A stretch of DNA of 64,000 bases, from positions 129,245 through 193,244 of the forward strand of contig JAAZIU010000028.1 of assembly GCA_012800735.1 (NCBI GenBank), written 5' to 3'. Position 1 is the stretch's first letter. Every line of letters starts with the position of its first letter. Below, piece after piece: positions 1-9,060 of the stretch. This DNA comes from Clostridiales bacterium (GTDB taxonomy: Bacteria > Bacillota > Clostridia > Oscillospirales > CAG-272). The translations under genes were made by a program, and so were the position numbers. The notes beneath the pieces were generated by a model. It made no database searches. It saw only the letters and a list, made by a program, of their open reading frames with translations, and had not been told where the DNA came from.

Positions 1-504
1 TCCGACGATCATGTAATAATAGACGGCAAAAAGTCCGACAATCCCCTGCTTTTAAAGCAGCTTCGCGGCTGCGGCCGCTGTTTTCCGGCAATAGCCACCG
101 CCGGAGTCGAGCTTGTCTCCTGGGCGGACAATGAAATAAAAGACCCGCTCGAAGCGTATCTGATCGATCGGCTGATGAACGCCTATGTCGGCATAGCTTC
201 CGCTTATGTTCGGAAGAAGATACGCGAAGAGTATCGCATAAGCGGGCATTTCAACCATTTATCCCCCGGCTCGCTGCCCGTCTGGCCGCTTTCCGGGCAA
301 ACCTATCTCTTCTCGCTTTTAGGCGAAGACGCCGTCCGGGAGAGCATAGGGGTAACTTTGACCGACTCGATGCTGATGCTGCCGCGCAAATCCGGCAGCT
401 CGATAGGCTTCGAATCCGACCGTGACTTCAAATCCTGTATGTATTGCCCGCGCGTTGACTGTTCCAGCCGCCGCGCCGAGTATGCTGCGGGAGTGGAAAT
501 ATAA
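1..504 (+). CDS. B12-dependent methionine synthase activation-domain protein (5' partial)
   Basis: The frame is open from the first base, so only the C-terminal 167 residues are present. The stretch with LTDSMLMLPRKSGSS followed by the closing cysteine pattern SCMYCPRVDCSSRRAEY resembles the end of stand-alone MetH activation-domain proteins of Clostridia, which help S-adenosylmethionine-dependent reductive reactivation of the cob(II)alamin form of methionine synthase. The three cysteines and the RRA motif near the end are visible; the beginning of the fold is outside the window. The gene stops 21 bases before the next start, so both could share a transcript. The family is assigned from motif memory and no catalytic residues can be checked in the fragment. 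A related corrinoid-protein activator is the main alternative. Confidence 0.65.
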   Translation, partial: SDDHVIIDGKKSDNPLLLKQLRGCGRCFPAIATAGVELVSWADNEIKDPLEAYLIDRLMNAYVGIASAYVRKKIREEYRISGHFNHLSPGSLPVWPLSGQTYLFSLLGEDAVRESIGVTLTDSMLMLPRKSGSSIGFESDRDFKSCMYCPRVDCSSRRAEYAAGVEI

Positions 505-525
505 TCTGACGAAAGAGCAAAAATC

Positions 526-1166
526 ATGAAAATAAGAAAACTTTTATTCGCGGCGACAGCCATAATCATCGCCCTGGCGCTTGCCCTCGGCGGCTGCGGT
601 TCCGACACCGACAGCGGCGCCGGCTCGGGCGCGGGAGCCGGCTCGGGCGCGGGAAGCGGCGCCGGCGAAGGCGCAGGAGAAAATACGGAGGTAGTAAACG
701 TGACAATAACAATGCAGGACGGCGGCGTAATCAAGCTGGAGCTTTATCCGGACAAGGCGCCGATAACGGTGGAGAATTTCAAGAAGCTCGCCTCGGAGGG
801 CTTTTATGACGGTCTTATCTTCCATCGCGTGATAAGCGGCTTTATGATTCAGGGCGGCGACCCGACCGGCACCGGTATGGGCGGCTCCGACAAGACCATC
901 AAAGGCGAATTTGCCGACAACGGAGTCAAGAACGACATAAGCCATAAAAGAGGCGTAATCTCGATGGCGCGTTCGCAGAAATACGACTGGCAAGCTCCCA
1001 GTTCTTCATCTGCCACGAAGACGCAACCTTCCTTGACGGCCAATACGCCGCTTTCGGCGCCGTCACCGAGGGAATGGATGTGGTAGACAGGATAGCCGCG
1101 ATCGATACCGACGCAAACGACCGTCCGCTCGTCGACCAGGTTATAAAGACGATTACGGTAGATTGA
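526..1166 (+). pseudogene. Cyclophilin-type peptidyl-prolyl isomerase lipoprotein, frameshifted
   Basis: The N-terminus is a lipoprotein signal (hydrophobic run, then LGGC with Cys24), then a Gly/Ala-rich flexible linker to about residue 52, then a cyclophilin domain with the signatures NFKKLASEGFYDGLIFHR and GFMIQGGDPTGTGMGG. After MARSQKYD, near base 988, the frame is lost. One missing base would restore ASSQFFICHEDATFLDGQ and a normal cyclophilin end, with a stop at 1164-1166. As read, the product ends early at 1086 with an unrelated tail. It would catalyse cis-trans proline isomerisation outside the membrane. A single-base deletion in an otherwise intact gene suggests either a recent mutation or a consensus error; everything on both sides of the break is well conserved. 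Confidence 0.85.
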
Positions 1167-1179
1167 AATTAAAAAATAT

Positions 1180-1229
1180 CCGCCGCCCCGAACTGCATAA
1201 TATTTTGCAGTTCACGGCGGCGGTTTTTT
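1180..1229 (+). terminator. Rho-independent terminator after the cyclophilin gene
   Basis: A long GC-rich inverted repeat (CCGCCGCC...GGCGGCGG, with an inner GAACTGC/GCAGTTC pairing) is followed by six T. It lies 14 bases after the restored stop codon of the cyclophilin and before the convergent cardiolipin synthase. Confidence 0.85.
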
Positions 1230-1252
1230 GTTGTTTGAGTCGACAACGCCGC

Positions 1253-2827
1253 TCAAAGAAGCGGCGCCAGGAGACGGTAAAGGGGACGAAGCAACAGATT
1301 GCGCACGTTTTCTTTAACTATCGGACTGTCGAAGGTAATCTCCTCGCATTCCTTTAATGTCTTCTCGAAATCCCGCCGGATCCCGGCGGCGATCTCTCCT
1401 TGCATCCAAACGCCGCATTCATACATCAGATAAAAGCTGCGGTAGTCGAAATTCGCGGTTCCGACGTTGGCGGTAAGGTCGTCCGAGACTATCACTTTCG
1501 CGTGGTTGAAGCCGGGGGTGTATTCGTATATCTTGACGCCGGCTTCCATCAGCGGGCGGTAATAGCTGCGGGTCACGCGGAAGGTGAATTTCTTGTCGGG
1601 TATGTGCGGGGTCAGTATACGCACGTCAACGCCGCTTTTCGCCGAAAGCTGCAGCGCCGTCAGCATGATGTCGTCAAGAATAAGATACGGCGTTTCGATG
1701 TAGAGATATTTCTGCGCTCCGTTGATTATCTGCAGATAGACGTTTTCCGAGACCTGTTCGTTGTCAAGAGGGGAGTCGTCGTAGGGGATGAGGAGGTTTT
1801 TGCCCTCCTTTTTTTCATGCGTTCCGTAGAAGAGGGAATAGTCTTCGTCGGAGCCTGTGATTGTCTCGAACATACGCAGAAACATCACCGTAAAGCTGTC
1901 GACCGCGCGGCCGGTGACTTTTATCCCGCCGTCCTTCCAGTAGCCGAATCTTACGATTCGGTTCATATACTCATCTCCGATGTTTACCCCGCCGGTGTAA
2001 GCTGTCTTGCCGTCGATTATCACCATTTTGCGGTGGTCGCGGTTGTTCTGCAGCATCGACCAGACCGGGTTGAACGGGTGATAGGCGGCTACCTTTACCC
2101 CTAATTTCTGCAGCTCTTCGAGGTCGTTTGTCGGAAGGCGCAGAAAGGAGCCGATGTCGTCGTAGATAAGCCGGATATCGACGCCGGCGGCCACCTTCCG
2201 CTTCATTAATTCGAAAATTTCATCCCAAAGGTCGGAAACGGATAGGATAAAAGTCTCGACAAAGATATACTTCTCCGCCTTTTCCATATCGGAATAAATG
2301 CTTTCGATAAGGCTCTCTCCGGTTACAAACCAGGCAACATCGCTGTCTGTGTACAGCGGATATCCGACGGAACGGGTAAGATAGTTTATCTGCGCCGTTG
2401 CGCCGGGGAGATTTGATTTTTCTTCGGAGGCGGCGGAAAGGTCGGCGAGATATCCGGCCGCTTTTTGGTTCTTGATATTGACGCGCTCGCGCAGCGGCTT
2501 TTCCCGCGACTGAAGCCGGAAAAGCAGGTAAAACGCCCCGCCGAACAGCTTGACCGAGAGTATGAGCATGACCCAGGAGAGTTTGTAGTCGCTGTTGCCG
2601 TCGGTACCCATTACGAAATACGCGCAGATTACCGAGAAGACTATCAAAACCCGCTCGGCTATCTGGGATTTACGTGTGCCGTCAAACAGCAGCAGGAGTA
2701 AAATGGCGAGCTGGATCAGAAGCATTATTATGATTACGATCCTTCGCCGCGCAAGCCGGCGCAGATGCGGGAACCTCAATCGGTTTTTTGTTTCTCTGTC
2801 AATCGAGTTATCGCCGTTTCTTTTCAT
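1253..2827 (-). CDS. cls: Cardiolipin synthase (phospholipase D family)
   Basis: A 524-residue membrane enzyme that condenses phosphatidylglycerol into cardiolipin at the cytoplasmic membrane. Hydrophobic segments lie at about residues 29-48, 58-74 and 84-104. Two HKD motifs follow: HRKMVIID with its His at residue 265, and HAKVIVSD with its His at 442, each followed by the family's GGVN- and GTANFD-type stretches. The length and the double PLD domain match bacterial Cls proteins. The start is the first Met, whose basic N-terminus precedes the membrane segments. It stands alone, convergent with the cyclophilin gene. The family is clear; lipid specificity is inferred from the family. Confidence 0.93.
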   Translation of the reverse strand: MKRNGDNSIDRETKNRLRFPHLRRLARRRIVIIIMLLIQLAILLLLLFDGTRKSQIAERVLIVFSVICAYFVMGTDGNSDYKLSWVMLILSVKLFGGAFYLLFRLQSREKPLRERVNIKNQKAAGYLADLSAASEEKSNLPGATAQINYLTRSVGYPLYTDSDVAWFVTGESLIESIYSDMEKAEKYIFVETFILSVSDLWDEIFELMKRKVAAGVDIRLIYDDIGSFLRLPTNDLEELQKLGVKVAAYHPFNPVWSMLQNNRDHRKMVIIDGKTAYTGGVNIGDEYMNRIVRFGYWKDGGIKVTGRAVDSFTVMFLRMFETITGSDEDYSLFYGTHEKKEGKNLLIPYDDSPLDNEQVSENVYLQIINGAQKYLYIETPYLILDDIMLTALQLSAKSGVDVRILTPHIPDKKFTFRVTRSYYRPLMEAGVKIYEYTPGFNHAKVIVSDDLTANVGTANFDYRSFYLMYECGVWMQGEIAAGIRRDFEKTLKECEEITFDSPIVKENVRNLLLRPLYRLLAPLL

Positions 2828-2948
2828 GATATTTCAATTTTAGTCGGAAGATACTGAGTTTTGGGGTTTGAGCCGAGATTTGTTTTATTTGAAAAGCCTA
2901 TTCTTGATAAAGGTTCGGGTGAGGTATATTTAAATTTATCTGTCGTTT

Positions 2949-3941
2949 TCAAAAAAGATTCTTTGATTCAAGCTCTTCGTACATCGCCCGGTAGCTTTCA
3001 TGCCTTGATTCGGCTATCTTTCCGTCGGCGACGGCGGCAAGCACGGCGCAGTCCTCGTCGCGGAGATGCCGGCAGTCGGTGTAGCGGCAGTCGGGCAGAT
3101 AGGGAAGAAAATCACGGAAGGTGTAGGGAAGATCGTCAAGCTCAAAGAAGTCGAAGCGCCTCATGTCGATAAGCGAAAAGCCGGGGGTATCGGCTAAGAA
3201 CTCATAAGGCCCGCCGCCGTCGGATAAGTCATCTCTCTTGCCGATTTTGTGGAGAGTTACCTCGCGGGTGGTGTGCCGTCCGCGTCCCTGCCGCCCGACA
3301 GCGCCCCGCCGCGGCTCATATTCGGGGAAAAGCGCGTGCAGCAGCGTCGACTTCCCGACGCCGGATACTCCGGCGAATGCGGTGACGGCTTTGGGGTTCA
3401 AAAGCAGCCATTCTTTCAGCTCGGCGGCTCCTGCCGATCCGACTCCGCTTGTCACAAAGACTTCGCAGCCGACTTTGCGGTACAATTCCGCCATCTCCTC
3501 CGCCCTTTTTGGGGCGAGATCGGCTTTTGAAATTATTATTACAGGTTCGATGCCGTTGTGTTCGGCTATCGAAAGAAGCTTGTCGGTGGTGAGCTGAACC
3601 GGTCTCGGTCTTGCGGCGGCGGTCATGATAAGCAGCCGGTCGACGTTTGCGACGGGAGGCCGCAAAAGCTCCGTTCTCCTCGGCAGTACCTCGACTATTA
3701 CCGCCGGTCCGCCGCTTTCTCCCGCCGGCTCGATTTTTACCCGATCGCCGACAAACAGGGTGGTGCCGTCGTGGCGGAAAACCCCGCGGGGGATAGCCTG
3801 CGCCTTCTCCGAGCTGTCAAGCAGGACGGTATAGAAGCCGTCGACGGCGGTTACCGCCGTTCCGATAAGTAAATTTTCGCCGGATGTCATACCGGCGCCC
3901 GCGTTCTTTTCCGAGCCGCCGTCATTTGAGTTAAAAATCAT
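2949..3941 (-). CDS. rsgA: Ribosome small-subunit-dependent GTPase A
   Basis: RsgA is a GTPase that checks late maturation of the 30S subunit. The circularly permuted order is visible: an N-terminal OB-like domain, then the G4-like ISKAD at about 138-141, the P-loop GVSGVGKST at 191-199 and the G3 DTPGF later. A C-terminal zinc knuckle has the pattern CRYTDCRH...C. The length (330 aa) is normal, with about 20 extra N-terminal residues if translation starts at the first ATG, which has GGAAAGG just upstream. Met18 is an alternative start. No close neighbour shares its strand. Confidence 0.94.
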   Translation of the reverse strand: MIFNSNDGGSEKNAGAGMTSGENLLIGTAVTAVDGFYTVLLDSSEKAQAIPRGVFRHDGTTLFVGDRVKIEPAGESGGPAVIVEVLPRRTELLRPPVANVDRLLIMTAAARPRPVQLTTDKLLSIAEHNGIEPVIIISKADLAPKRAEEMAELYRKVGCEVFVTSGVGSAGAAELKEWLLLNPKAVTAFAGVSGVGKSTLLHALFPEYEPRRGAVGRQGRGRHTTREVTLHKIGKRDDLSDGGGPYEFLADTPGFSLIDMRRFDFFELDDLPYTFRDFLPYLPDCRYTDCRHLRDEDCAVLAAVADGKIAESRHESYRAMYEELESKNLF

Positions 3942-4091
3942 AAACCTTTCCGTTTTTGTTTAACTTGAGATAATATTTGGTGGTTTTCGAGTAAAAATTA
4001 ACATAAAACATTTAAAATAATGATAGATTTCACTTTGATTGTGTGGTAAAATAATAAAACATTTATTTTATTTCAGAACAGAGGTGGCAAA

Positions 4092-5606
4092 ATGTCCGAA
4101 GAGAAAAAACTTACGAACGAAACCGGCGCCGAGGAGCATGTTCCGCACATAATGACCGGTCACAGAGAACTGGAATTCTCCGACAAATCGAATCTGCTCG
4201 AACAGGCGGCGTATAAATTCCAGCTTCAGGACAGAGCGACCCCTAATCTTTACCGTTATCTTTTCGATTATGAATCGGTGCCGAAGGTGAGCTTTAATCA
4301 CCGTTTCGTGCCTACAAATATGCCGTCGGAGATCTGGATAACCGATACCACCTTCCGTGACGGCCAGCAGTCGACTTCTCCGTTTTCCGAAGAACAGATC
4401 GTGCATCTTTATTCGCTGCTGCACAAATTGGGCGGCCCGCAGGGGAAAGTCCGTCAGAGCGAATTTTTTGTATACACCGAAAAGGACCGCCGCGCGGTCG
4501 AAAAATGCCTCGCCCTCGGATATGAATTTCCGGAGGTCACTACCTGGATCCGCGCAAACGAAAAAGACTTCGCTCTGGTAAAGAGCATAGGGATAAAGGA
4601 AACCGGCGTGCTCGTTTCCTGCTCTGACTATCACATTTACAACAAAATGGGACTGAACCGCAGTCAGGCTCTCAATAAATATCTTGGCGTAATCGACAGT
4701 ATCCTTGAATACGGCATCCGCCCGCGCATACACCTTGAAGACATTACCCGCGCCGATTTTTACGGCTTCGTTATTCCGCTGGTGTCGGCGCTGAATCAGA
4801 GGGGAGTTGAAGCGGGAATGCCGCTGCGCGTCCGCGCCTGCGATACGATGGGCTTCGGCGTTACCTTCCCGGGTACCGCGCTGCCGCGTTCGGTGCCGGG
4901 CATCATTTACGGACTCCAGCATTACGCCGGCATCGATTCTTCGATGCTTGAGTGGCACGGTCACAACGACTTTTATAAAGTCGTCACCAACGCCTCCACC
5001 GCCTGGATATACGGCGCCTCCGGCGTCAACTGCTCGCTGCTCGGTATCGGGGAGCGCACCGGAAACTGCCCGCTTGAAGCGATGGTAATTGAATACGCCT
5101 CGCTCCGGGGTACTACCGACGGAATGGATCTGAGGGTGATAACCGAAATCGCCAACTATTTCGAAGACGAAATCGGATATGAGATACCCGCCCGCACCCC
5201 CTTTGTCGGCCGCAGCTTCAACGTAACGAGAGCCGGAATACACGCAGACGGCCTTCTGAAGGACGAAGAGATTTACAACATCTTCGACACCGAAAAGCTG
5301 CTCGGTCGCCCGCCTTTGGTCGCGGTCGACTCGCATTCGGGACTTGCCGGTATCGCGCATTGGCTGAACAGCTTTTTTGAGCTGAACGGCACCTCCGCCT
5401 TCGTCGACAAGCGTCATCCGGCTATCGTGAAGATGCACGAAATGATTGAAGCGGAATACGCCTCCGGCCGTACCACCGTAATGGGCGACGGCGAGCTTGA
5501 AAGCATGCTCCGCGAAGCTGACTTTGAGCTGTTTAGACGCGTTTCGCACAAGACCTTCTTCAATATATCGAAGCAGACCGGAAAGTCCGAAGAACGGCAA
5601 TCTTAA
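4092..5606 (+). CDS. 2-isopropylmalate/homocitrate/Re-citrate synthase-like enzyme (DRE-TIM metallolyase)
   Basis: A 504-residue enzyme of the LeuA-like acyl-CoA condensing family. The metal-binding start of the TIM barrel, DTTFRDGQQ, is at residues 85-93. HLEDITRAD (near 218) and EWHGHNDF (near 277) provide further active-site and metal ligands, and GERTGN follows. There is an 80-residue N-terminal extension and no full C-terminal LeuA leucine-binding domain, which argues against classical feedback-regulated isopropylmalate synthase. Family members include homocitrate synthases and the Re-face citrate synthases of anaerobes. No leuBCD or TCA neighbours are present, so the exact acyl acceptor cannot be decided. 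The RBS AGAGGTGG precedes the ATG. The gene ends at a strong terminator. Confidence 0.8.
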   Translation: MSEEKKLTNETGAEEHVPHIMTGHRELEFSDKSNLLEQAAYKFQLQDRATPNLYRYLFDYESVPKVSFNHRFVPTNMPSEIWITDTTFRDGQQSTSPFSEEQIVHLYSLLHKLGGPQGKVRQSEFFVYTEKDRRAVEKCLALGYEFPEVTTWIRANEKDFALVKSIGIKETGVLVSCSDYHIYNKMGLNRSQALNKYLGVIDSILEYGIRPRIHLEDITRADFYGFVIPLVSALNQRGVEAGMPLRVRACDTMGFGVTFPGTALPRSVPGIIYGLQHYAGIDSSMLEWHGHNDFYKVVTNASTAWIYGASGVNCSLLGIGERTGNCPLEAMVIEYASLRGTTDGMDLRVITEIANYFEDEIGYEIPARTPFVGRSFNVTRAGIHADGLLKDEEIYNIFDTEKLLGRPPLVAVDSHSGLAGIAHWLNSFFELNGTSAFVDKRHPAIVKMHEMIEAEYASGRTTVMGDGELESMLREADFELFRRVSHKTFFNISKQTGKSEERQS

Positions 5607-5648
5607 TTTGCGATTTGCGTAGGGCGTTAAACAAAATAAACGGTAAGC

Positions 5649-5679
5649 AACAGGAAGGGAATTCCCTTCCTGTTTTTTT
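5649..5679 (+). terminator. Terminator built on a perfect palindrome
   Basis: A 26-base perfect palindrome (5649-5674, AACAGGAAGGGAA and its complement) runs straight into seven T. It ends the synthase transcript. The T run touches the stop codon of the convergent glycoside hydrolase gene at 5678-5680. Confidence 0.88.
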
Positions 5680-7042
5680 ATCTCAGTCTGACCGACGCGT
5701 TATTAAGGCAGGCGGACAGGATATCCTCCCAGCCGCGGCCGGGATCCCAGCAGGACTCGGCGAATATCGCAAGCGGCAGCGTCGCGCCGGTTTCGATAAG
5801 GTTGTCTTCGGTCAGCGATTCGAGTACCGCCCCTCGGGCGGCGGCTCCGCCGCCGTTGGCTATCTGAGCGACGGCTTCGGGGCAGCCGTAACCGTATTTA
5901 ATCCAGTTTGCCTGGTCGCGGCGAATCCAGCCGTCCCTCAGGGCGGTTTTTTCCTTTATTTCGTATTCGGAGCTTTCTCCCATCGGAGAAGGTCCCCGCT
6001 GATGCTCGAATTTTGTCCAGTCGAGGTTGGTCTGACCTTTTAACACCCCGCCGAAACCTTTTCCGCCGCGGAGACGGAGGATCGAGTCGGTGAAAGTTCT
6101 TGTCTCTTCGTCGTATTCGCCGGCGTCGTAGCCCCAGGGGAAGGAGCCGCAGTCCTCCCAGATTATGTCGATGCGCGGATCGACTTTTTCTATCTCGTCA
6201 AGGCGGCGGTTAACCGACATCGCGTGCAGCCCGAAGCAGATTTTGAGGTTCGGGCGGCGGGAAAGCAGGTCGCCGGAGATGACGTTCGCCCACTTCACCG
6301 CTTCGGCGGCTATCAGCCGGCCGTCTTTGTATTCGTCGTTTGTTTCGGTAAATAACTGGAAATAGACCCCGTCTCCGCCGTTTTTAAGAAATGCGTCGGC
6401 GCGATTTGCGACGGTTTTGCGCATTCGTTCGAGAGATTCGGGATTTGAAAGGTCGTGTTCCTCTCCCCAGCCCCAGGAAAAGCCCCAGATAAGCTCAATT
6501 CCGAGCGAATGCGCGTATTCGACTATCTCCCGGCCGTTGAGCGGCGGAAAGTCGTTCCATACTGTCAGGCGGTTGAGCCGCAGCCGCGCCATAACGGTCA
6601 TAAAGCGGCGGTAATCGTAGATAACGTGTCCCCAGGTCCAGACCCCGCGGGACTTTATCTTCGGTACCGATGAATGGGAATACCGCGGAAGGGAAAGCCC
6701 TGTGAGCGCGCCGGCAGTTCTCCTTGATGTCATGAAAGACGGAAGGTAGCTGTCGGCAAAGAGGTAAGCGGCGTACATCGCGCTTATTTCGTTTCCGCCG
6801 GAGATTTCGGCGGTTCTGCCGCCGCATTCAACAACTATTCTGTCATATTCAAACGCAGTATTTACATATACGCGGACGATTCCGCCGTCAAAGCCCTCCG
6901 GAACTTCCCCGAATACCGGCACGACATAGGGCAGATATGCCCTCAGCGCCGCCGAAACGACGTCGACGGCGCGGGGGCAGCTTTCATAGCCGTCGGCTAT
7001 GATAATCCATCTTTTTTCCTCGCCGGATTTTGTAAATTCCAT
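5678..7042 (-). CDS. Putative glycoside hydrolase, GH20-like fold
   Basis: This 454-residue protein has no signal peptide. Residues 1-100 look like the small alpha/beta domain that precedes the barrel in family-20-type hexosaminidases (ISAMYAAYLFADSY near its end). Residues from about 125 form a TIM-barrel-like region with RGVWTWGHVIYDYRRFM, NRLTVWNDFPPLNG and GIELIWGFSWGWGEEHD, typical of barrel strands in GH20/GH84-like enzymes. Catalytic acids cannot be assigned with certainty; acidic candidates occur in FTETNDEY and WEDCGSFPWG. It lies 26 bases downstream of the GH2 gene in the same direction, so the two probably form a cytoplasmic oligosaccharide-degrading operon. An unclassified GH family is equally possible. 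Confidence 0.6.
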   Translation of the reverse strand: MEFTKSGEEKRWIIIADGYESCPRAVDVVSAALRAYLPYVVPVFGEVPEGFDGGIVRVYVNTAFEYDRIVVECGGRTAEISGGNEISAMYAAYLFADSYLPSFMTSRRTAGALTGLSLPRYSHSSVPKIKSRGVWTWGHVIYDYRRFMTVMARLRLNRLTVWNDFPPLNGREIVEYAHSLGIELIWGFSWGWGEEHDLSNPESLERMRKTVANRADAFLKNGGDGVYFQLFTETNDEYKDGRLIAAEAVKWANVISGDLLSRRPNLKICFGLHAMSVNRRLDEIEKVDPRIDIIWEDCGSFPWGYDAGEYDEETRTFTDSILRLRGGKGFGGVLKGQTNLDWTKFEHQRGPSPMGESSEYEIKEKTALRDGWIRRDQANWIKYGYGCPEAVAQIANGGGAAARGAVLESLTEDNLIETGATLPLAIFAESCWDPGRGWEDILSACLNNASVRLR

Positions 7043-7068
7043 ATCTTTTGCCTTATACAGGCTGATAA

Positions 7069-8739
7069 TTATTCTTCTGTTTCTATCGCCGCGCGGCGGG
7101 TGTTGATTTCTTTGATAATCGCCGGGTCGAACTTCGGCTTGCGGTCGTAGGTGTAAAGCCCGTTGACTTCCTGCTCTACGTTGGTGAGCTGGGTGTAGCA
7201 GAACGCCGCCATGTTGGGATTGTCAAGCAGCGAATGAGTCAGAGCTTTGTAGCGGGCGAGGAATTCCTCTTCGTCCTTCGGACGGCTGCCGTAGCCCCAT
7301 CCGCGCTCGGGATTGTCCGGATCCCACCAGATTCCGCCGTATTCGGAGACAAAGGTGATATGCTCCCTCTCTCCGCCGGGCAGGTAGCGGGCGGCGAAGG
7401 TTTCGGGATTCTGGTCGTAGTCGTGCTCATCCGGAACGTCGGTGATGACGTGGATATATCCGGAGGTGTCGATTATCGGTCTTGTTCCGTCAAGCGCGCG
7501 GGTGAGCTTGTAGAGGGTGCGGAGGAATTCGCGGTTCTGATTTTTTCCGGTTTCGTTCAGCGGGCACCAGCCGATGATGGAAGGATGGTTGTAATCGCGC
7601 TCGACGGCTTCGATCCATTCGGGGATAAAGCCCTCGTAAGCCGAGTCGGCGGAGATATCCAGCCCCCAGGAGGCGTGCTCGCCCCAGACAAGGTAGCCGT
7701 GGCGGTCGCAGTGATAGAGGAAGCGCGGCTCGAATATCTTCTGATGCAGGCGGGCGCCGTTGAAGCCCATATCCATGCACATGGTGATATCTTTTTCAAG
7801 CGCGGCGTCGGTCGGAGCGGTGTAGATGCCGTCGGGATAGAAGCCCTGGTCGAGAATCAGCCGCTGGAAGACGGGTTTGTCGTTGAGGAAGAACTTGCCT
7901 TCTTTATAAACTATCTTGCGCATTCCGAAATAGGATCTGACGCGGTCGTCGCCGAGGGTGAGTTTGAGGTCATAGAGCCTCGGCTGTCCGACGTCCCAGA
8001 GATGCAGTTTTTCAAGGCCGATCTCGGCTACGCAGAGCCCGCCGTGAACCGTCGCTTCGGCGTATCCGACGATATCGCCGCGATAAGTTGCCTCAAGCTT
8101 CAATGTCATTCCGTCGGCGTTTACGCAGGCCGCTTCGACATAAAGCTTCTTTGCCGCGATGTCGGGGGTGTAGCGGGTTGATTTGATATAGGAAGCGGGG
8201 ACGGTTTCAAGCCATACCGTCTGCCAGATTCCGGTAGTGCGGGTGTAGGAGCAGCCGGCGGAGTGATATCCGTAGCACTGCTTGCCGTAGGGCTGACGAC
8301 CGGAGCGGAGACGATCCTCGGCGCAGATTGTGATGATGTTTTCTCCGACGCAAAGTTTGTCGGTGATGTCAAAAGAGAAAGCGACATAGCCGCCGATATG
8401 GGTTCCGACCGATTTTGAGTTTACATAAACTTCGGTTTTCCAGTCGCAGGCGCCGATATGGAAGATAATCCGCTTTGAATCGCTGAGATCTTCCGGTTTA
8501 ATTTCTATCTTCTTTTTGTACCAGACGCAGGGGATGAAGTCCTTATATCCGATGCCGGACAGCTCGGATTCGGGACAGAAGGGGAGGGTGATAACATCTT
8601 TCAGGCTGTCGGCTTCGATAAGACCTCTCTCACGGCCGGAAATGCCGAAATCAAACTCAAACTGCCATTCGCCGTTGAGATTCTTCCAGTCGGGGCGCTC
8701 GAATTGCGGGCGCGGGTATTCGGGTCTCGGTATGCTCAT
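7069..8739 (-). CDS. Glycoside hydrolase family 2 enzyme (beta-galactosidase/glucuronidase type)
   Basis: A 556-residue GH2 protein. It has an N-terminal jelly-roll sugar-binding domain (about 1-170), an immunoglobulin-like domain (about 170-260) and a TIM barrel. The acid/base Glu is in HPSIIGWCPLNETGKN and the nucleophile Glu in TFVSEYGGIWW. The length is near that of beta-glucuronidases and much shorter than LacZ, and there is no secretion signal, so it probably acts on imported glycosides in the cytoplasm. The exact sugar cannot be decided. It is the first gene of a two-gene operon with the GH20-like gene and has its own promoter at 8801-8829. Confidence 0.88.
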   Translation of the reverse strand: MSIPRPEYPRPQFERPDWKNLNGEWQFEFDFGISGRERGLIEADSLKDVITLPFCPESELSGIGYKDFIPCVWYKKKIEIKPEDLSDSKRIIFHIGACDWKTEVYVNSKSVGTHIGGYVAFSFDITDKLCVGENIITICAEDRLRSGRQPYGKQCYGYHSAGCSYTRTTGIWQTVWLETVPASYIKSTRYTPDIAAKKLYVEAACVNADGMTLKLEATYRGDIVGYAEATVHGGLCVAEIGLEKLHLWDVGQPRLYDLKLTLGDDRVRSYFGMRKIVYKEGKFFLNDKPVFQRLILDQGFYPDGIYTAPTDAALEKDITMCMDMGFNGARLHQKIFEPRFLYHCDRHGYLVWGEHASWGLDISADSAYEGFIPEWIEAVERDYNHPSIIGWCPLNETGKNQNREFLRTLYKLTRALDGTRPIIDTSGYIHVITDVPDEHDYDQNPETFAARYLPGGEREHITFVSEYGGIWWDPDNPERGWGYGSRPKDEEEFLARYKALTHSLLDNPNMAAFCYTQLTNVEQEVNGLYTYDRKPKFDPAIIKEINTRRAAIETEE

Positions 8740-8800
8740 GGTTTATCCTTTCCGGTCAGTAAATGACCGATCGTAATTTAAATCATTTGAGAACAGGTAT

Positions 8801-8829
8801 ATTTTACACTTTTCTCCGCGTTTTGTAAA
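8801..8829 (-). promoter_or_regulatory. Sigma-A-type promoter of the GH2 operon
   Basis: On the minus strand TTTACA (8824-8829) and TAAAAT (8801-8806) are 17 bases apart. A small inverted repeat, GGTCA-GTAAA-TGACC, lies at about 8754-8768 in the leader just before the start codon and could be an operator or a leader hairpin. Nothing else recognisable was seen between 8830 and 8990. Confidence 0.6.
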
Positions 8830-8994
8830 GAAGAAACCCGAATATTTTACTATTTGTCAACAAGTCCGCCCCTCTCGTCTTCGATAAGGGAAGGAAAATT
8901 AACGGGAATTTACGTCATCCGCGGGATAAGCGCGCCGGATACCGCTGTTTTTTCGTATTTTTAACTATTTTTTGTAAAATTAACCGATTTTCTA

Positions 8995-9023
8995 TCGACA
9001 AACCGCCCGGCTTGTGATATAAT
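8995..9023 (+). promoter_or_regulatory. Sigma-A-type promoter of the mutarotase-fold gene
   Basis: TCGACA (8995-9000) and TATAAT (9018-9023) have exactly 17 bases between them, 38 bases before the ATG at 9061. AAAGGAAG provides the ribosome binding site. Confidence 0.75.
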
Positions 9024-9060
9024 AATACCGTATGAAAAAATCGGCGAAAGGAAGTTCCGT

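Noticed and set aside
600-680. Repetitive GGCGCGGGA-type DNA near the start of the cyclophilin gene
   Set aside because: It encodes the Gly/Ala linker of a lipoprotein and is simple low-complexity sequence.
4068-5600. A 510-codon open frame on the minus strand opposite the LeuA-like gene
   Set aside because: It is exactly antisense to a clearly conserved enzyme, has no recognisable motifs and arises from GC-rich codon bias.
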